In this document: positions 20,626-27,853 of the stretch, in pieces | Position numbering within the stretch: position 1 is the first letter of the stretch | Layout: each line of letters opens with the position of its first letter | Assembly (NCBI GenBank): GCA_035289805.1 | Contig: DATDWC010000065.1 | Span: 1-29,442, forward strand | From: DATDWC01 sp035289805 | Lineage (GTDB): Bacteria; Patescibacteriota; Gracilibacteria; Peribacterales; Peribacteraceae | Reading direction: 5' to 3' | DNA: 29,442 bases | Notes under the pieces: model-generated | The model's input: only the letters and a program-made list of their open reading frames with translations | Databases searched by the model: none | What the model was told of the DNA's origin: nothing | Program-made: the position numbers and the translations under genes

Positions 20626-20817
20626 TAGAGACGCGCCAACACAACTCGATTATTGCTTGCAACCAGCTATAAGTTTTCCATGCTCATTACAACGGCGCGT
20701 CTCAGTAGAGGATATATTTTTTTCATTGAATGTTTCCCGAGACGCGCCGTTGTGGAAACAATGGAAAGTACGTTGCTTTCTGCTGTTTATTCTCCATGCG
20801 TGGTGGCGCGTCTCTAC
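20625..20817. repeat. Two inverted 79-bp REPIN-like units
   Basis: Unit 1 (20625-20703) runs from GTAGAGACGCGCCA to ACAACGGCGCGTCTC. Unit 2 (20739-20817) has the same ends in inverse orientation (GAGACGCGCCGTTGT to TGGCGCGTCTCTAC). Both interiors are 50 bp but unrelated in sequence, and the units are 35 bp apart. The right edge CTAC supplies the stop codon of the PQ-loop gene. Confidence 0.8.
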
Positions 20818-21089
20818 AAGCCCTTAGGAAGCCGTAATCGCAAGATCAGAACGATAACACAGGCGAGGAGTTGTAGGTTGATGACAATGTTGAAAACCAG
20901 ATTATGGAGAATGAAAAAGCCGTAGAGCGATGTAATGAATGTTGTTGTTGTCCATGCCCAGTATGTCGCGATATTGGCGCTGGGTTTTCGATGCCACAGA
21001 TCACGGATGGTTGGTATGAAACCGAGGAACGTCACGATTCCACTTGCCCCGTAGAGTGCGGTCAGAGCTGTGAGTGCGAGTGTTTGCAT
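20814..21089 (-). CDS. PQ-loop/SemiSWEET-like small membrane protein
   Basis: 91 aa with three hydrophobic helices: about 5-23 (ALTALTALYGASGIVTFLG), about 40-60 (IATYWAWTTTTFITSLYG) and about 65-85 (VFNIVINLQLLACVIVLIL). GFIPTIRDLWHRKPSANIAT resembles the PQ-loop (proline followed by a charged loop) of three-helix half-transporters that act as dimers. Substrate unknown. It follows pgeF after 9 bp and is probably co-transcribed with nnrD and pgeF. Its TAG stop is contributed by the edge of the palindromic unit at 20739-20817. Confidence 0.7.
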   Translation of the reverse strand: MQTLALTALTALYGASGIVTFLGFIPTIRDLWHRKPSANIATYWAWTTTTFITSLYGFFILHNLVFNIVINLQLLACVIVLILRLRLPKGL

Positions 21090-21098
21090 AGTGCAATG

Positions 21099-21836
21099 CT
21101 ACACCAAGCTCACAACAAGATAATTTCTCGCATTTTCTTTTCGTCGCCAACTCCAAAATCCTTCTCCGCACCGTGTACATGCAGGATGCCGCTCACGCTG
21201 GTTTTGAGGGACACCGAGCGAATCGAGCTCATGATCTGCAGCGGCTTGGAGATCAACATTTTTTCCATCGATAAATGGATGGAGGTGCTCGGGGAGCTCG
21301 TTGAATGGATCTGTGAAATCCGCGCATTGCTTACAGAGTGATGGTGCGATACCGACGAATGTTTCTTCGGGCTTTACACCAAACGATTCATCGAGACTCT
21401 CGTAGAGTGATGTAATTGCCTTTACTGCCATCCCCTTCCATCCTGCATGCAACACTCCGATGACTTTCTTTTCGGGTGCATACACTGCAAATGCCTGGCA
21501 ATCAGCCCATCGCACGGAGAGTGCGAGCCCTGTTTGAGCTGTGATGAGGCCATCGCCATCCGGGATTCCTTTTGTGTTCTCTGCAACATGAATGATGTTT
21601 CCGTGCACCTGGTTCAGTTTCGAGACTTTTTTGAATCCAAGATGAGCGGCGCATTCCTCATCGGAGGAACAAGAGGAGTCTTTTCCGAAGAGGCCAACCC
21701 GAAGCTCTGGGAATTGTTGGAAGAGGATGAAGGGTATGGACGTGTGTAGGGGCGCCCCGCCGGGGCGCCCTATGAAGACATTGTTTCCATCCGGGCGCGC
21801 CAATGGCGCGCCCCTACGCACAATGTCATTTTTCAT
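21099..21836 (-). CDS. pgeF: Peptidoglycan editing factor PgeF / YfiH (laccase-domain family)
   Basis: 245 aa. Conserved blocks: KLNQVHGNIIHV, GDGLITAQTGLALSVRWADC (metal-site Cys), VIGVLHAGWKGM (His), FVGIAPSLCKQC, and C-terminal CTRCGEGFWSWRR with ARNYLVVSL. The family is a zinc enzyme, described as a purine nucleoside phosphorylase/adenosine deaminase-like or peptidoglycan-editing hydrolase. The ATG at 21836 overlaps the nnrD stop region. Residues about 7-31 are encoded by a 72-bp palindromic element (21746-21817) inserted in-frame after MKNDIV; no other start codon is available before the conserved part. Confidence 0.88.
   Translation of the reverse strand: MKNDIVRRGAPLARPDGNNVFIGRPGGAPLHTSIPFILFQQFPELRVGLFGKDSSCSSDEECAAHLGFKKVSKLNQVHGNIIHVAENTKGIPDGDGLITAQTGLALSVRWADCQAFAVYAPEKKVIGVLHAGWKGMAVKAITSLYESLDESFGVKPEETFVGIAPSLCKQCADFTDPFNELPEHLHPFIDGKNVDLQAAADHELDSLGVPQNQRERHPACTRCGEGFWSWRRKENARNYLVVSLV
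21746..21817. repeat. 72-bp palindromic element, copy 1 (inside pgeF)
   Basis: Bounded by GTAGGGGCGC and GCGCCCCTAC, with two GC hairpins and a conserved centre (reverse complement GGATGGAAACAATG). Closely matches 24361-24430 in inverse orientation. Its length is a multiple of three and it is read through as 24 codons of pgeF. Confidence 0.88.
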
Positions 21837-22635
21837 ACGAATGCAGAAGATGCGGAATCTGCTGAATCACCTCAAATGTCGTAAATCCATACCCCTTCTC
21901 CGGATACAGAACCGTTGCCGCGCGCTTGATGATAGTCGTTGCCATAAAACAGGCTTCTGATGGTTCTATCCCCTGCGCAATGAGGCCGGCAATCAATCCG
22001 GCGAGAACGTCGCCTGTTCCTCCTTTGGTGAGGCCGGCATTGCCTCCTTTTACCTCGGTGCAACTCTTCGGTCCCGCGATGATGTCCACAACCCCCTTCA
22101 GCACGATCGTTACACCGCGAGCTGCTGCGATGGTGCAGACAATATCTTTGAGTTCTTCATGAGACTTATTCTGGTACACCTGCTCTTGCATTCTGGAGAG
22201 CTCGCCAAGGTGCGGCGTGAGCACAGCTGCCTTTCCCTTCACAGCGTCGTAGATCCATGGCTGCAGTGCAGAGCCATCAATCACCAGAGGAATGCTGGCT
22301 TCGCTAATCAGAGTCTTTGCAGCCTTCTGCGTCGTATCGTAGATTGCAAGCCCCGGTCCGATCACGGCGGCTGTGCTCGCTCCCAGAATCTCTTCGATTG
22401 CGGAAACATCAGCTTTGCTTAAGTCATCCCCGTGGAACGTGTGTGCAATAAAATTCAGTGAGAAGCTCCGGATCACAGATTCATGGCACTCCGGAATACA
22501 GGGGTGGATCAAATCCACACCCGACGCTTCCGCAGCAAGCGCCGCGAAGGTCGGAGCACCGTGCATGGTGCGGCTGCCGCCAACTATGGTCACGATCCCA
22601 TTCTGGCCTTTATGGGTGTTAGGGGAGCGCTGCAT
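21826..22635 (-). CDS. nnrD: ADP/ATP-dependent NAD(P)H-hydrate dehydratase (NnrD-like)
   Basis: 269 aa, ribokinase-like fold. Features: HKGQNGIVTIVGGSRTMHGA near the N-terminus, AAVIGPGL, IPLVIDGSAL, VLTPHLGEL and the nucleotide-binding GGNAGLTKGGTGDVLAG. It dehydrates damaged NAD(P)H hydrates; no YjeF N-terminal epimerase domain is attached. The ATG at 22635 is preferred because TTGAGC (22666-22671), an 18-bp spacer and TACAAT (22642-22647) form a good promoter ending 6 nt before it; a longer frame would translate this promoter. The gene's 3' end overlaps the pgeF start by 11 bp. Confidence 0.9.
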   Translation of the reverse strand: MQRSPNTHKGQNGIVTIVGGSRTMHGAPTFAALAAEASGVDLIHPCIPECHESVIRSFSLNFIAHTFHGDDLSKADVSAIEEILGASTAAVIGPGLAIYDTTQKAAKTLISEASIPLVIDGSALQPWIYDAVKGKAAVLTPHLGELSRMQEQVYQNKSHEELKDIVCTIAAARGVTIVLKGVVDIIAGPKSCTEVKGGNAGLTKGGTGDVLAGLIAGLIAQGIEPSEACFMATTIIKRAATVLYPEKGYGFTTFEVIQQIPHLLHSYEK

Positions 22636-22641
22636 GAACGC

Positions 22642-22671
22642 ATTGTATGCTCCTGGAGTACTTCTGCTCAA
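22642..22671 (-). promoter_or_regulatory. Promoter of nnrD, leaderless
   Basis: On the minus strand: -35 TTGAGC, 18-bp spacer, -10 TACAAT, then 6 nt to the ATG. Transcription should start at or near the A of the start codon. Confidence 0.6.
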
Positions 22672-22743
22672 TCAGTACATGCGATGAGGAAAAATTGGTA
22701 GGAAGTGCTTGCATAAGAGCTTCCGCGGTATACCATAATTCGC

Positions 22744-22932
22744 ATGAGCGAACACCCGGAACAGCTCAGCATATGGACGATCAATCGTGCAGGGAAAAGT
22801 GTCTCTGTTTCGAGCAGAGACGAAATTGACGATCAATCTTCTTTGGCGCGTCAGATTTCCCGTCGGGATCGTTGGATATTCAAACGATTAATGGATTCTG
22901 ATGAGCAACGGACAGAAGTAGCCGACCAGTAG
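22744..22932 (+). CDS. Small polar protein of unknown function
   Basis: 62 aa, strongly charged (SEHPEQLSIWTINRAGKS, RQISRRDRWIFKRLMDSD), without membrane segments or cysteines. TTGCAT (22709-22714) and TATACC/CATAAT (22729-22739) end 4-9 nt before the ATG, in the same leaderless style as nearby genes, which supports a real transcript. It is divergent from nnrD and convergent with murB. No family recognised. Confidence 0.5.
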   Translation: MSEHPEQLSIWTINRAGKSVSVSSRDEIDDQSSLARQISRRDRWIFKRLMDSDEQRTEVADQ

Positions 22933-22943
22933 TCAGCAGAATA

Positions 22944-23813
22944 TCAATATGCGAGATCCCCCCCCTCTTCAATGAACCGCATTTCCACATGCAGCTTTTC
23001 TGGCACTGTGGCTTGAATGTATTCAACAAGGTTCTTTGCGTCTTGGAACGTGGCATTGCCTGTATTGATGAGGAAGTTTGCATGCTTCTCCGAAATCTCG
23101 ATATCGCCGATCCGATGCCCGCGTAATCCTGCGGCATCGATCAACTTCCATGCAGGGAATTCTTTGCTTACGGAGAGAAAGCAGGAGCCTGCGGTTTTTA
23201 CATGTGGCTGTGTCTCAATTCTCTTTTTGAGGAGCCTCTCAACTTCTGGCTTCACTTCCTCTTTTGATCTTGTGGGAATACGGAGAACACAGGACCAAAT
23301 GATTGGGGAATTCATGGTTTTGAATCTGCTTGTTCGATAAGTGAATTCACATTTCTCTTTCGTGAGAGTCTCCCATTCGCCATTCACGAATACATCCACG
23401 CTTTCGATATAAGTATCGATCCAGATGCCTCCAAACCCCTGTCCTGCATTCCCGAAGATCGCACCACCGAGAGTTCCCGGGATTCCGGTAAGAGGGGAGA
23501 GATCGAGATCTTTTTCTGCGAGCTCGTTGATGAGCGTCGCAAGGTATTTTCCTGCTTCCACACTCACAGTGTTTTTTTCGATTGTGACCTTCTCCGCTGC
23601 GATCTTTACGATGAGGGCATTGATCGTGCTATCTGCAAAGATCGTGTTCGAACCGCCACCAATCAAAATGAGCGGTATGCCCTTCTCCTTCGCAAATTGA
23701 GCTGCTTCCCCCACCTCTTCTTTCGTTTTGAGCTCAGCGTAGTACCGCGCGACCCCTCCAATCTTCATGGTCGTTTTTGAGCGCAAAGAAATGTTCTCCT
23801 GGATCGTGAGCAT
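22944..23813 (-). CDS. murB: UDP-N-acetylenolpyruvoylglucosamine reductase MurB
   Basis: 289 aa FAD enzyme that reduces UDP-GlcNAc-enolpyruvate to UDP-MurNAc. The FAD-binding part has TTMKIGGVARYY, ILIGGGSNTIFAD and GIPGTLGGAIFGNAGQGFGG. The substrate domain has YRTSRFK, KTAGSCFLSVS with WKLIDAAGLRGHRIGDIEIS, and SEKHANFLINTGNAT. YRTSRFK indicates the type IIb-like compact form. It starts 18 bp after the membrane-protein gene upstream; TACAAT ends 6 nt before the ATG, so it may also have a leaderless promoter. Confidence 0.95.
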   Translation of the reverse strand: MLTIQENISLRSKTTMKIGGVARYYAELKTKEEVGEAAQFAKEKGIPLILIGGGSNTIFADSTINALIVKIAAEKVTIEKNTVSVEAGKYLATLINELAEKDLDLSPLTGIPGTLGGAIFGNAGQGFGGIWIDTYIESVDVFVNGEWETLTKEKCEFTYRTSRFKTMNSPIIWSCVLRIPTRSKEEVKPEVERLLKKRIETQPHVKTAGSCFLSVSKEFPAWKLIDAAGLRGHRIGDIEISEKHANFLINTGNATFQDAKNLVEYIQATVPEKLHVEMRFIEEGGDLAY

Positions 23814-23831
23814 ACCTTTATTGTATCGGTA

Positions 23832-24326
23832 TTACCGCGAAAAGATGTGTGCAATCTTTTCGATTTTCTCCACAAATTGGTCCCTCATTTTCCCAGTCTG
23901 GATCTGCATGGCGCTATAGACTGCGACCCCGACAATCGCGATAACTGTGAGCGCTACAATCAGCTCCTTCTGTCCGATCTCTACCCCCATCATGCCGAGG
24001 AGAACGATAGCTGCTGCAGAGAGGAAAAATCCTCCGCAGAACCCTATCACGCATGCCGTGAGGAGAACTTTGCTCCGGTCCTCTAAGGACTCCCCCGGTG
24101 CACTTGCGATTTTGGTGAGGAGATCGGAGGAGAGAATCACGGGCTCGTACTGTGCTTCCTTCATGAGTCCCTGCACCTTCTTCTGGAGGATGAGTTTTAC
24201 AAATGCACTGAATGGCACGGTTGTTTTCCCCTCGATCACGGCTTGCTCACCCATTTGTGGTTTGAGGGTGACTTTCACATCACCATTCTTCTTCATGCGA
24301 TCGCGGACTTCGGGAGGGAGGGGCAT
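23832..24326 (-). CDS. Membrane protein of unknown function
   Basis: 164 aa. A soluble N-terminal region of about 85 residues (MPLPPEVRDRMKKNGDVKV ... FSAFVKLILQKKVQGLMKE) is followed by two membrane helices (about 88-111, LLTACVIGFCGGFFLSAAA; about 119-139, ELIVALTVIAIVGVAVYSAM) and a basic amphipathic tail (MRDQFVEKIEKIAHIFSR). No family recognised. It lies between gltX and murB, within the same minus-strand run. The 100-bp gap to gltX is largely a palindromic element. Confidence 0.7.
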   Translation of the reverse strand: MPLPPEVRDRMKKNGDVKVTLKPQMGEQAVIEGKTTVPFSAFVKLILQKKVQGLMKEAQYEPVILSSDLLTKIASAPGESLEDRSKVLLTACVIGFCGGFFLSAAAIVLLGMMGVEIGQKELIVALTVIAIVGVAVYSAMQIQTGKMRDQFVEKIEKIAHIFSR

Positions 24327-24360
24327 CAGAGGGAATGGTACAGCATCGGTTTGGGTGTGT

Positions 24361-24430
24361 GTAGGGGCGCGTCAACGGCGCGCCCGGATGGAAACAATGC
24401 CTTCATAGGGCGCCCCAGTGGGACACCTAC
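24361..24430. repeat. 70-bp palindromic element, copy 2 (gltX 3' end)
   Basis: GTAGGGGCGCGTC ... GGATGGAAACAATG ... GGGACACCTAC. Matches the reverse complement of 21746-21817 with a few differences. Its right edge provides the TAG stop codon of gltX. Confidence 0.88.
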
Positions 24431-25935
24431 GTACAGGATTGAATTCTCTTCATCACTTTCTCTTTTCCAAGAATCGCTGCAACTTCGTATGCTCCAGGCG
24501 AATACTCTCTCCCTGTAAGGAGAGCCCGGAGCGGCCAGAGGATTTGGCCTTTTTTAAATCCGGATGGAGCGATCATGGGTTCGAGTGCGTTCATGATGCT
24601 CTCGTGCGACCAATCCTTCTCTTCAATTGAGGAGAGTGCTTTCGTGATGAGCTCCAAAATCTTCGGTAGATCTTCCTTCTTCACTTTCTGCTTCTCGCTT
24701 GCGAGGAGCTCCACGCCCACCTTAGGATCCTCATAGAAATATCCCATCATCTCTGGAGCTTCGGAAAAGAAGGTGATTCTCTCCTGAATCAACTTCGCCT
24801 TCTCCACTAATTGCGTATCACTCATCGCTTCCTTGTACTTTGCGCCGACAATCGGGCGAATACGCTCTGCAAACTCCTCTGGTGCGATCTTCCGCATCCA
24901 CTGGCCCTGGAGCCAATCGAGCTTCGTGGTATCAAAAATTGCACCGCTCTTCTGCACGCGCGAGAGCGAGAATTGTGCGATCAAATCTTCGAGGGAAAAG
25001 ATTTCCTGCTCTGTTCCCGGGCGCTGCCCTGCACCCGAGCCCGAAGGGCGAGTGGTGCCAGGGTTCCATCCAAGCATTGCGATGAAATTGATGATTGCTT
25101 CCTTCAAATATCCTTTTTCGATGTACGACTCGAGCGACACATCTCCCTGCCGCTTGCTCAATTTTCCCCCGCCAGGGTTCATGAGGAGCGGCACGTGTGC
25201 GTACTCCGGCACCTGCCACCCAAACATGCGGAAGAGGAGGAGGTGCTTTGGGAGGCTCGGGAGCCACTCCTCGCCCCGAATCACGATATCCGTCTTCATC
25301 AGATAATCATCAACCACATGGGCGAGGTGATAAGTCGGGAAGCTATCAGATTTCAAAAGCACTTGATCATCGATCGTGTTCGAAGCGAATTCCACTTTTC
25401 CGCGGATCAAATCACGAAACTCAATCTTCTCTCCACGAGGGATCAGCATGCGAATGACGAAAGGTTCTTTTTTTGCACGCTCCAATGCTTCCTCCTTTGG
25501 GAGCGAGAGGCAGGTGCGATCGTACATCGGTGCCATATGACGTTCCTCCTGCTTCTTTCGCATTTCCTCCAACCGCTCCCGCGTACAGAAGCAGTGGTAG
25601 GCATGTCCGTCGTGAAGAAGCTTTTCCACATGTTCCTTATAGATCGCGAGGCGCTCGGATTGAATGTAGGGTCCGTAGTCCCCCTTCTGTGTGAGGTGAC
25701 CATCTTCAATCGTGACTCCTTCATCCGGCGGAATGCCAGTCCACTGCAGCATTTCCACAAAATGCTTGGTTGCATCTGCAACGTGCCTCTCTCGATCTGT
25801 GTCTTCGATCCGAAGATAGAACGTTCCCTTCTCCTTTTTTGCAACGAGGTACGAGTAGAGCGCAGTTCTCAGTGCTCCAATGTGAAGATATCCAGTGGGG
25901 GAGGGCGGAAAGCGAGTACGCACAGGAAGGAGCAT
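24427..25935 (-). CDS. gltX: Glutamyl-tRNA synthetase
   Basis: 502 aa class I synthetase charging tRNA-Glu, possibly also tRNA-Gln if non-discriminating (this cannot be decided here). Signature HIGH-type motif in RFPPSPTGYLHIGALRTAL, FYLRIEDTDRERH, FCTRERLEEMRKKQ, and the KMSKS equivalent GGKLSKRQGDV; the C-terminal helical anticodon-binding domain is present. The ATG at 25935 is preceded by GGAGGGTGAGG; a GTG 18 bp upstream is less likely. A 42-bp in-frame insertion (25012-25053) interrupts the usual NPGTEQE as NPGT, then TRPSGSGAGQRPGT, then EQE. The stop codon comes from a palindromic element. Confidence 0.95.
   Translation of the reverse strand: MLLPVRTRFPPSPTGYLHIGALRTALYSYLVAKKEKGTFYLRIEDTDRERHVADATKHFVEMLQWTGIPPDEGVTIEDGHLTQKGDYGPYIQSERLAIYKEHVEKLLHDGHAYHCFCTRERLEEMRKKQEERHMAPMYDRTCLSLPKEEALERAKKEPFVIRMLIPRGEKIEFRDLIRGKVEFASNTIDDQVLLKSDSFPTYHLAHVVDDYLMKTDIVIRGEEWLPSLPKHLLLFRMFGWQVPEYAHVPLLMNPGGGKLSKRQGDVSLESYIEKGYLKEAIINFIAMLGWNPGTTRPSGSGAGQRPGTEQEIFSLEDLIAQFSLSRVQKSGAIFDTTKLDWLQGQWMRKIAPEEFAERIRPIVGAKYKEAMSDTQLVEKAKLIQERITFFSEAPEMMGYFYEDPKVGVELLASEKQKVKKEDLPKILELITKALSSIEEKDWSHESIMNALEPMIAPSGFKKGQILWPLRALLTGREYSPGAYEVAAILGKEKVMKRIQSCT
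25012..25053. repeat. 42-bp GC-rich in-frame insertion in gltX
   Basis: Includes GCCC-ttc-GGGC and related GC-rich inverted segments, and duplicates the flanking PGT codons. It adds 14 Gly/Ser/Pro/Arg-rich residues. Confidence 0.6.
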
Positions 25936-25977
25936 AGCATCCTCACCCTCCACCCTCGTCCTTCGAGCGTCAAAACA

Positions 25978-26730
25978 TTATTTCACCTCCACCGAAAAGG
26001 TTACTTCCTCCGCAGGAATATCGTTTGCACCTACTTTCACATTTGCGATTTTATCGAGCACATCCATGCCTTTGGTCACCGTTCCAAAGACCGTGTGCTT
26101 CCCATCGAGCCATGGTGTGCCCTCTCCTTGAATGATGAAGAACTGCGAACCATTGGTATTGGGTCCACGGTTTGCCATGGCGATAGCACCACGCTTCATC
26201 GGGAGCGATTTCACATCGCTCCGATATTTGAACCCCTGTGACTCGTAGTACTGCTGAAGAGTCCACGTGCGCATTTCTGCAGGGAGTTGTTCCAGCTGGT
26301 CAGGCGGAGCGACATCCGCGATCGTGGTTTTATCGAGCCCGTAACTTGCTGCATTGATCTCATCCTCGAACGTTGCACCAAAAATACTTTCGCCCCCCGA
26401 TCCATTGCCATCTGGATCCCCACCCTGGATCATGAAGTCCTTGATCACGCGGTGGAACAGAAGATCGTTGTAGTAGCCCTCCTGTGCAAGCTTCACAAAG
26501 TTCGTCACAGTCTTTGGTGCTGCATTTGCATCGAGCTCTAAGGTGATATCACCGAGCGAAGTTTTAAGGATCACAGTCTGCATGCCGGAGAGGAGGGGGA
26601 TATTTGCCATAGGAGAGGAAGAAGAGGTTTGTTCCTCGGGAGCCGAAGGTGTTGGTTCTCCTGCAGGTTTTTCTGTGCATCCTGTAAGGAGGACGAGTGA
26701 GAGTGCGAGGGCAAGGACGATGGAGCGCAT
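25978..26730 (-). CDS. Cyclophilin-type peptidyl-prolyl isomerase lipoprotein
   Basis: 250 aa. The N-terminus is a lipoprotein signal (SIVLALALSLVLLTGC, lipobox LTGC), followed by a Ser/Pro/Glu linker and a cyclophilin domain. LLFHRVIKDFMIQGGDPDGNG carries the catalytic Arg/Phe region, and MANRGPNTNGSQFFI, HTVFGTVTKGMDVLDKI follow. It isomerises prolyl bonds outside the cytoplasmic membrane. An insertion of about 45 residues (DKTTIADVAPPDQL ... YRSDVKSLPM) lies between FEDE and RGAIAMAN, longer than in simple cyclophilins. The ATG at 26730 is selected by the signal peptide. It follows murG after 13 bp. Confidence 0.92.
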   Translation of the reverse strand: MRSIVLALALSLVLLTGCTEKPAGEPTPSAPEEQTSSSSPMANIPLLSGMQTVILKTSLGDITLELDANAAPKTVTNFVKLAQEGYYNDLLFHRVIKDFMIQGGDPDGNGSGGESIFGATFEDEINAASYGLDKTTIADVAPPDQLEQLPAEMRTWTLQQYYESQGFKYRSDVKSLPMKRGAIAMANRGPNTNGSQFFIIQGEGTPWLDGKHTVFGTVTKGMDVLDKIANVKVGANDIPAEEVTFSVEVK

Positions 26731-26743
26731 ACGGGGCGGAACC

Positions 26744-27835
26744 CTACGCCTCGCCTCTTGCAGTTGCAAGAAGGATGTTCGCAATTCTCTCCGCAGCGTC
26801 AGGATCTGCAAAAGTATGGAGGCGTTCGGCAAGTTCACGGCGATAATTTTCATCCGCGAGGAGCGTGCGAACGGTAGGAATCAGTACATCATTCAAGGTG
26901 CGCTGCTCCAGGACAACCACGGCATTGGCCTTCTGCAGGAAGCGTGCATTCTCCCCTTGATGTTGCTGGACGTCATTGGGGAGGGGAACGAGGATGAGTG
27001 TTTTCTTCATTGCTGCAAATTCTGCAATGGCCCCAGCTCCTGCGCGACTCACCACAATATCTGCGAGTGCATAGATATGCTGGAGTTCCTCGTAGAGTAC
27101 ATCGATCTGCAGGTACCGACTGTGTTTGATTTTTGTATTCATTTTATTGAGACCCGTGATGTGGATGATATCGCAGAGCGTGATGAGTCCTTCAAAATTT
27201 TCCCACACTGCCTTATTGAGTGCTTCTGCTCCCTGGCTTCCTCCAATCACAAGGAGGACGGGGCGTTTGCCGGAGAACCGCGTGACACGCATACCTCCAT
27301 CGCGGTTCCCGGAGAGAAGCTCGCGACGAATGGGGTTTCCCGTTGCATGCACCTGGAGGTTCCGCTTCATCATCACGTCTTCATTCGCAATCTCCTTCTG
27401 TGGTGCTCCAATGCAGAGGTGCCGGGCAAACCGGAGGAGAGTCTTGTTTGCTCTCCCCATCATGCGATCAGATTCGTGGAGGACAATGGGACGAAAGAGG
27501 ATCCATCCCATGAGGCACACTGGCACCGATACGTAGCCACCTTTTGCAAAGATCACATGCGGTCGAAAAAAGAGGAGGATGCCGAAAGCTTCCAGACATC
27601 CGAGTGGAAAGAGAATGGGGAAGAGCGCTGCGCGGAGGAGGGAATTCGTGCGTGGAGCAATCAGGGGAATAGCGTTTACCTTTTCGTGCTTCAGGAATGC
27701 GCGGTCATCTTTTTTCGTGGAGCACACGAAGAGCGCACGTATCTTCGGATCCTTCTCCCGGAGTGCTTCGAAGACTGCAATGCTCGGTGCAAGATGCCCA
27801 ACCGAACCGCCGCCGCAGAAGAGGATGCGCATCAT
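26744..27835 (-). CDS. murG: MurG, lipid I N-acetylglucosaminyltransferase
   Basis: 363 aa GT28-family enzyme converting lipid I to lipid II at the inner face of the membrane. ILFCGGGSVGHLAPSIAV is the N-terminal glycine loop (GGTGGH in most homologues), then FAKGGYVSVP, VLHESDRMMGRANK, LLVIGGSQGAEALN, VVSRAGAGAIAEFAAMKK and LVPLPNDVQQHQGENARF. It starts 18 bp after ftsW. TAAAAT ends 9 nt before the ATG, so an internal leaderless promoter is possible. Either of two adjacent ATG codons could be used. Confidence 0.95.
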   Translation of the reverse strand: MMRILFCGGGSVGHLAPSIAVFEALREKDPKIRALFVCSTKKDDRAFLKHEKVNAIPLIAPRTNSLLRAALFPILFPLGCLEAFGILLFFRPHVIFAKGGYVSVPVCLMGWILFRPIVLHESDRMMGRANKTLLRFARHLCIGAPQKEIANEDVMMKRNLQVHATGNPIRRELLSGNRDGGMRVTRFSGKRPVLLVIGGSQGAEALNKAVWENFEGLITLCDIIHITGLNKMNTKIKHSRYLQIDVLYEELQHIYALADIVVSRAGAGAIAEFAAMKKTLILVPLPNDVQQHQGENARFLQKANAVVVLEQRTLNDVLIPTVRTLLADENYRRELAERLHTFADPDAAERIANILLATARGEA

Positions 27836-27853
27836 ACAACGGAGATTTTAATC

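Larger units (their letters stand above)
20349..20813. other. Non-coding repeat region
   Basis: 465 bp without a convincing gene. It holds the dgt promoter at its left end, two small GC-rich hairpins near 20445-20480, an 8-bp tandem array (20540-20571), an 18-bp perfect palindrome (20608-20625) and a symmetric pair of palindrome-bounded units (20625-20817). Confidence 0.6.

Noticed and set aside
22636..22671. TTG-initiated N-terminal extension of nnrD
   Set aside because: The TTG is part of a well-spaced -35 box, and the extension would translate the promoter.
24811..26241. Long plus-strand open frame opposite gltX
   Set aside because: Complete overlap with a clearly conserved synthetase on the other strand; the translation (His/Cys/Arg-rich, no domain) is typical of an antisense shadow.
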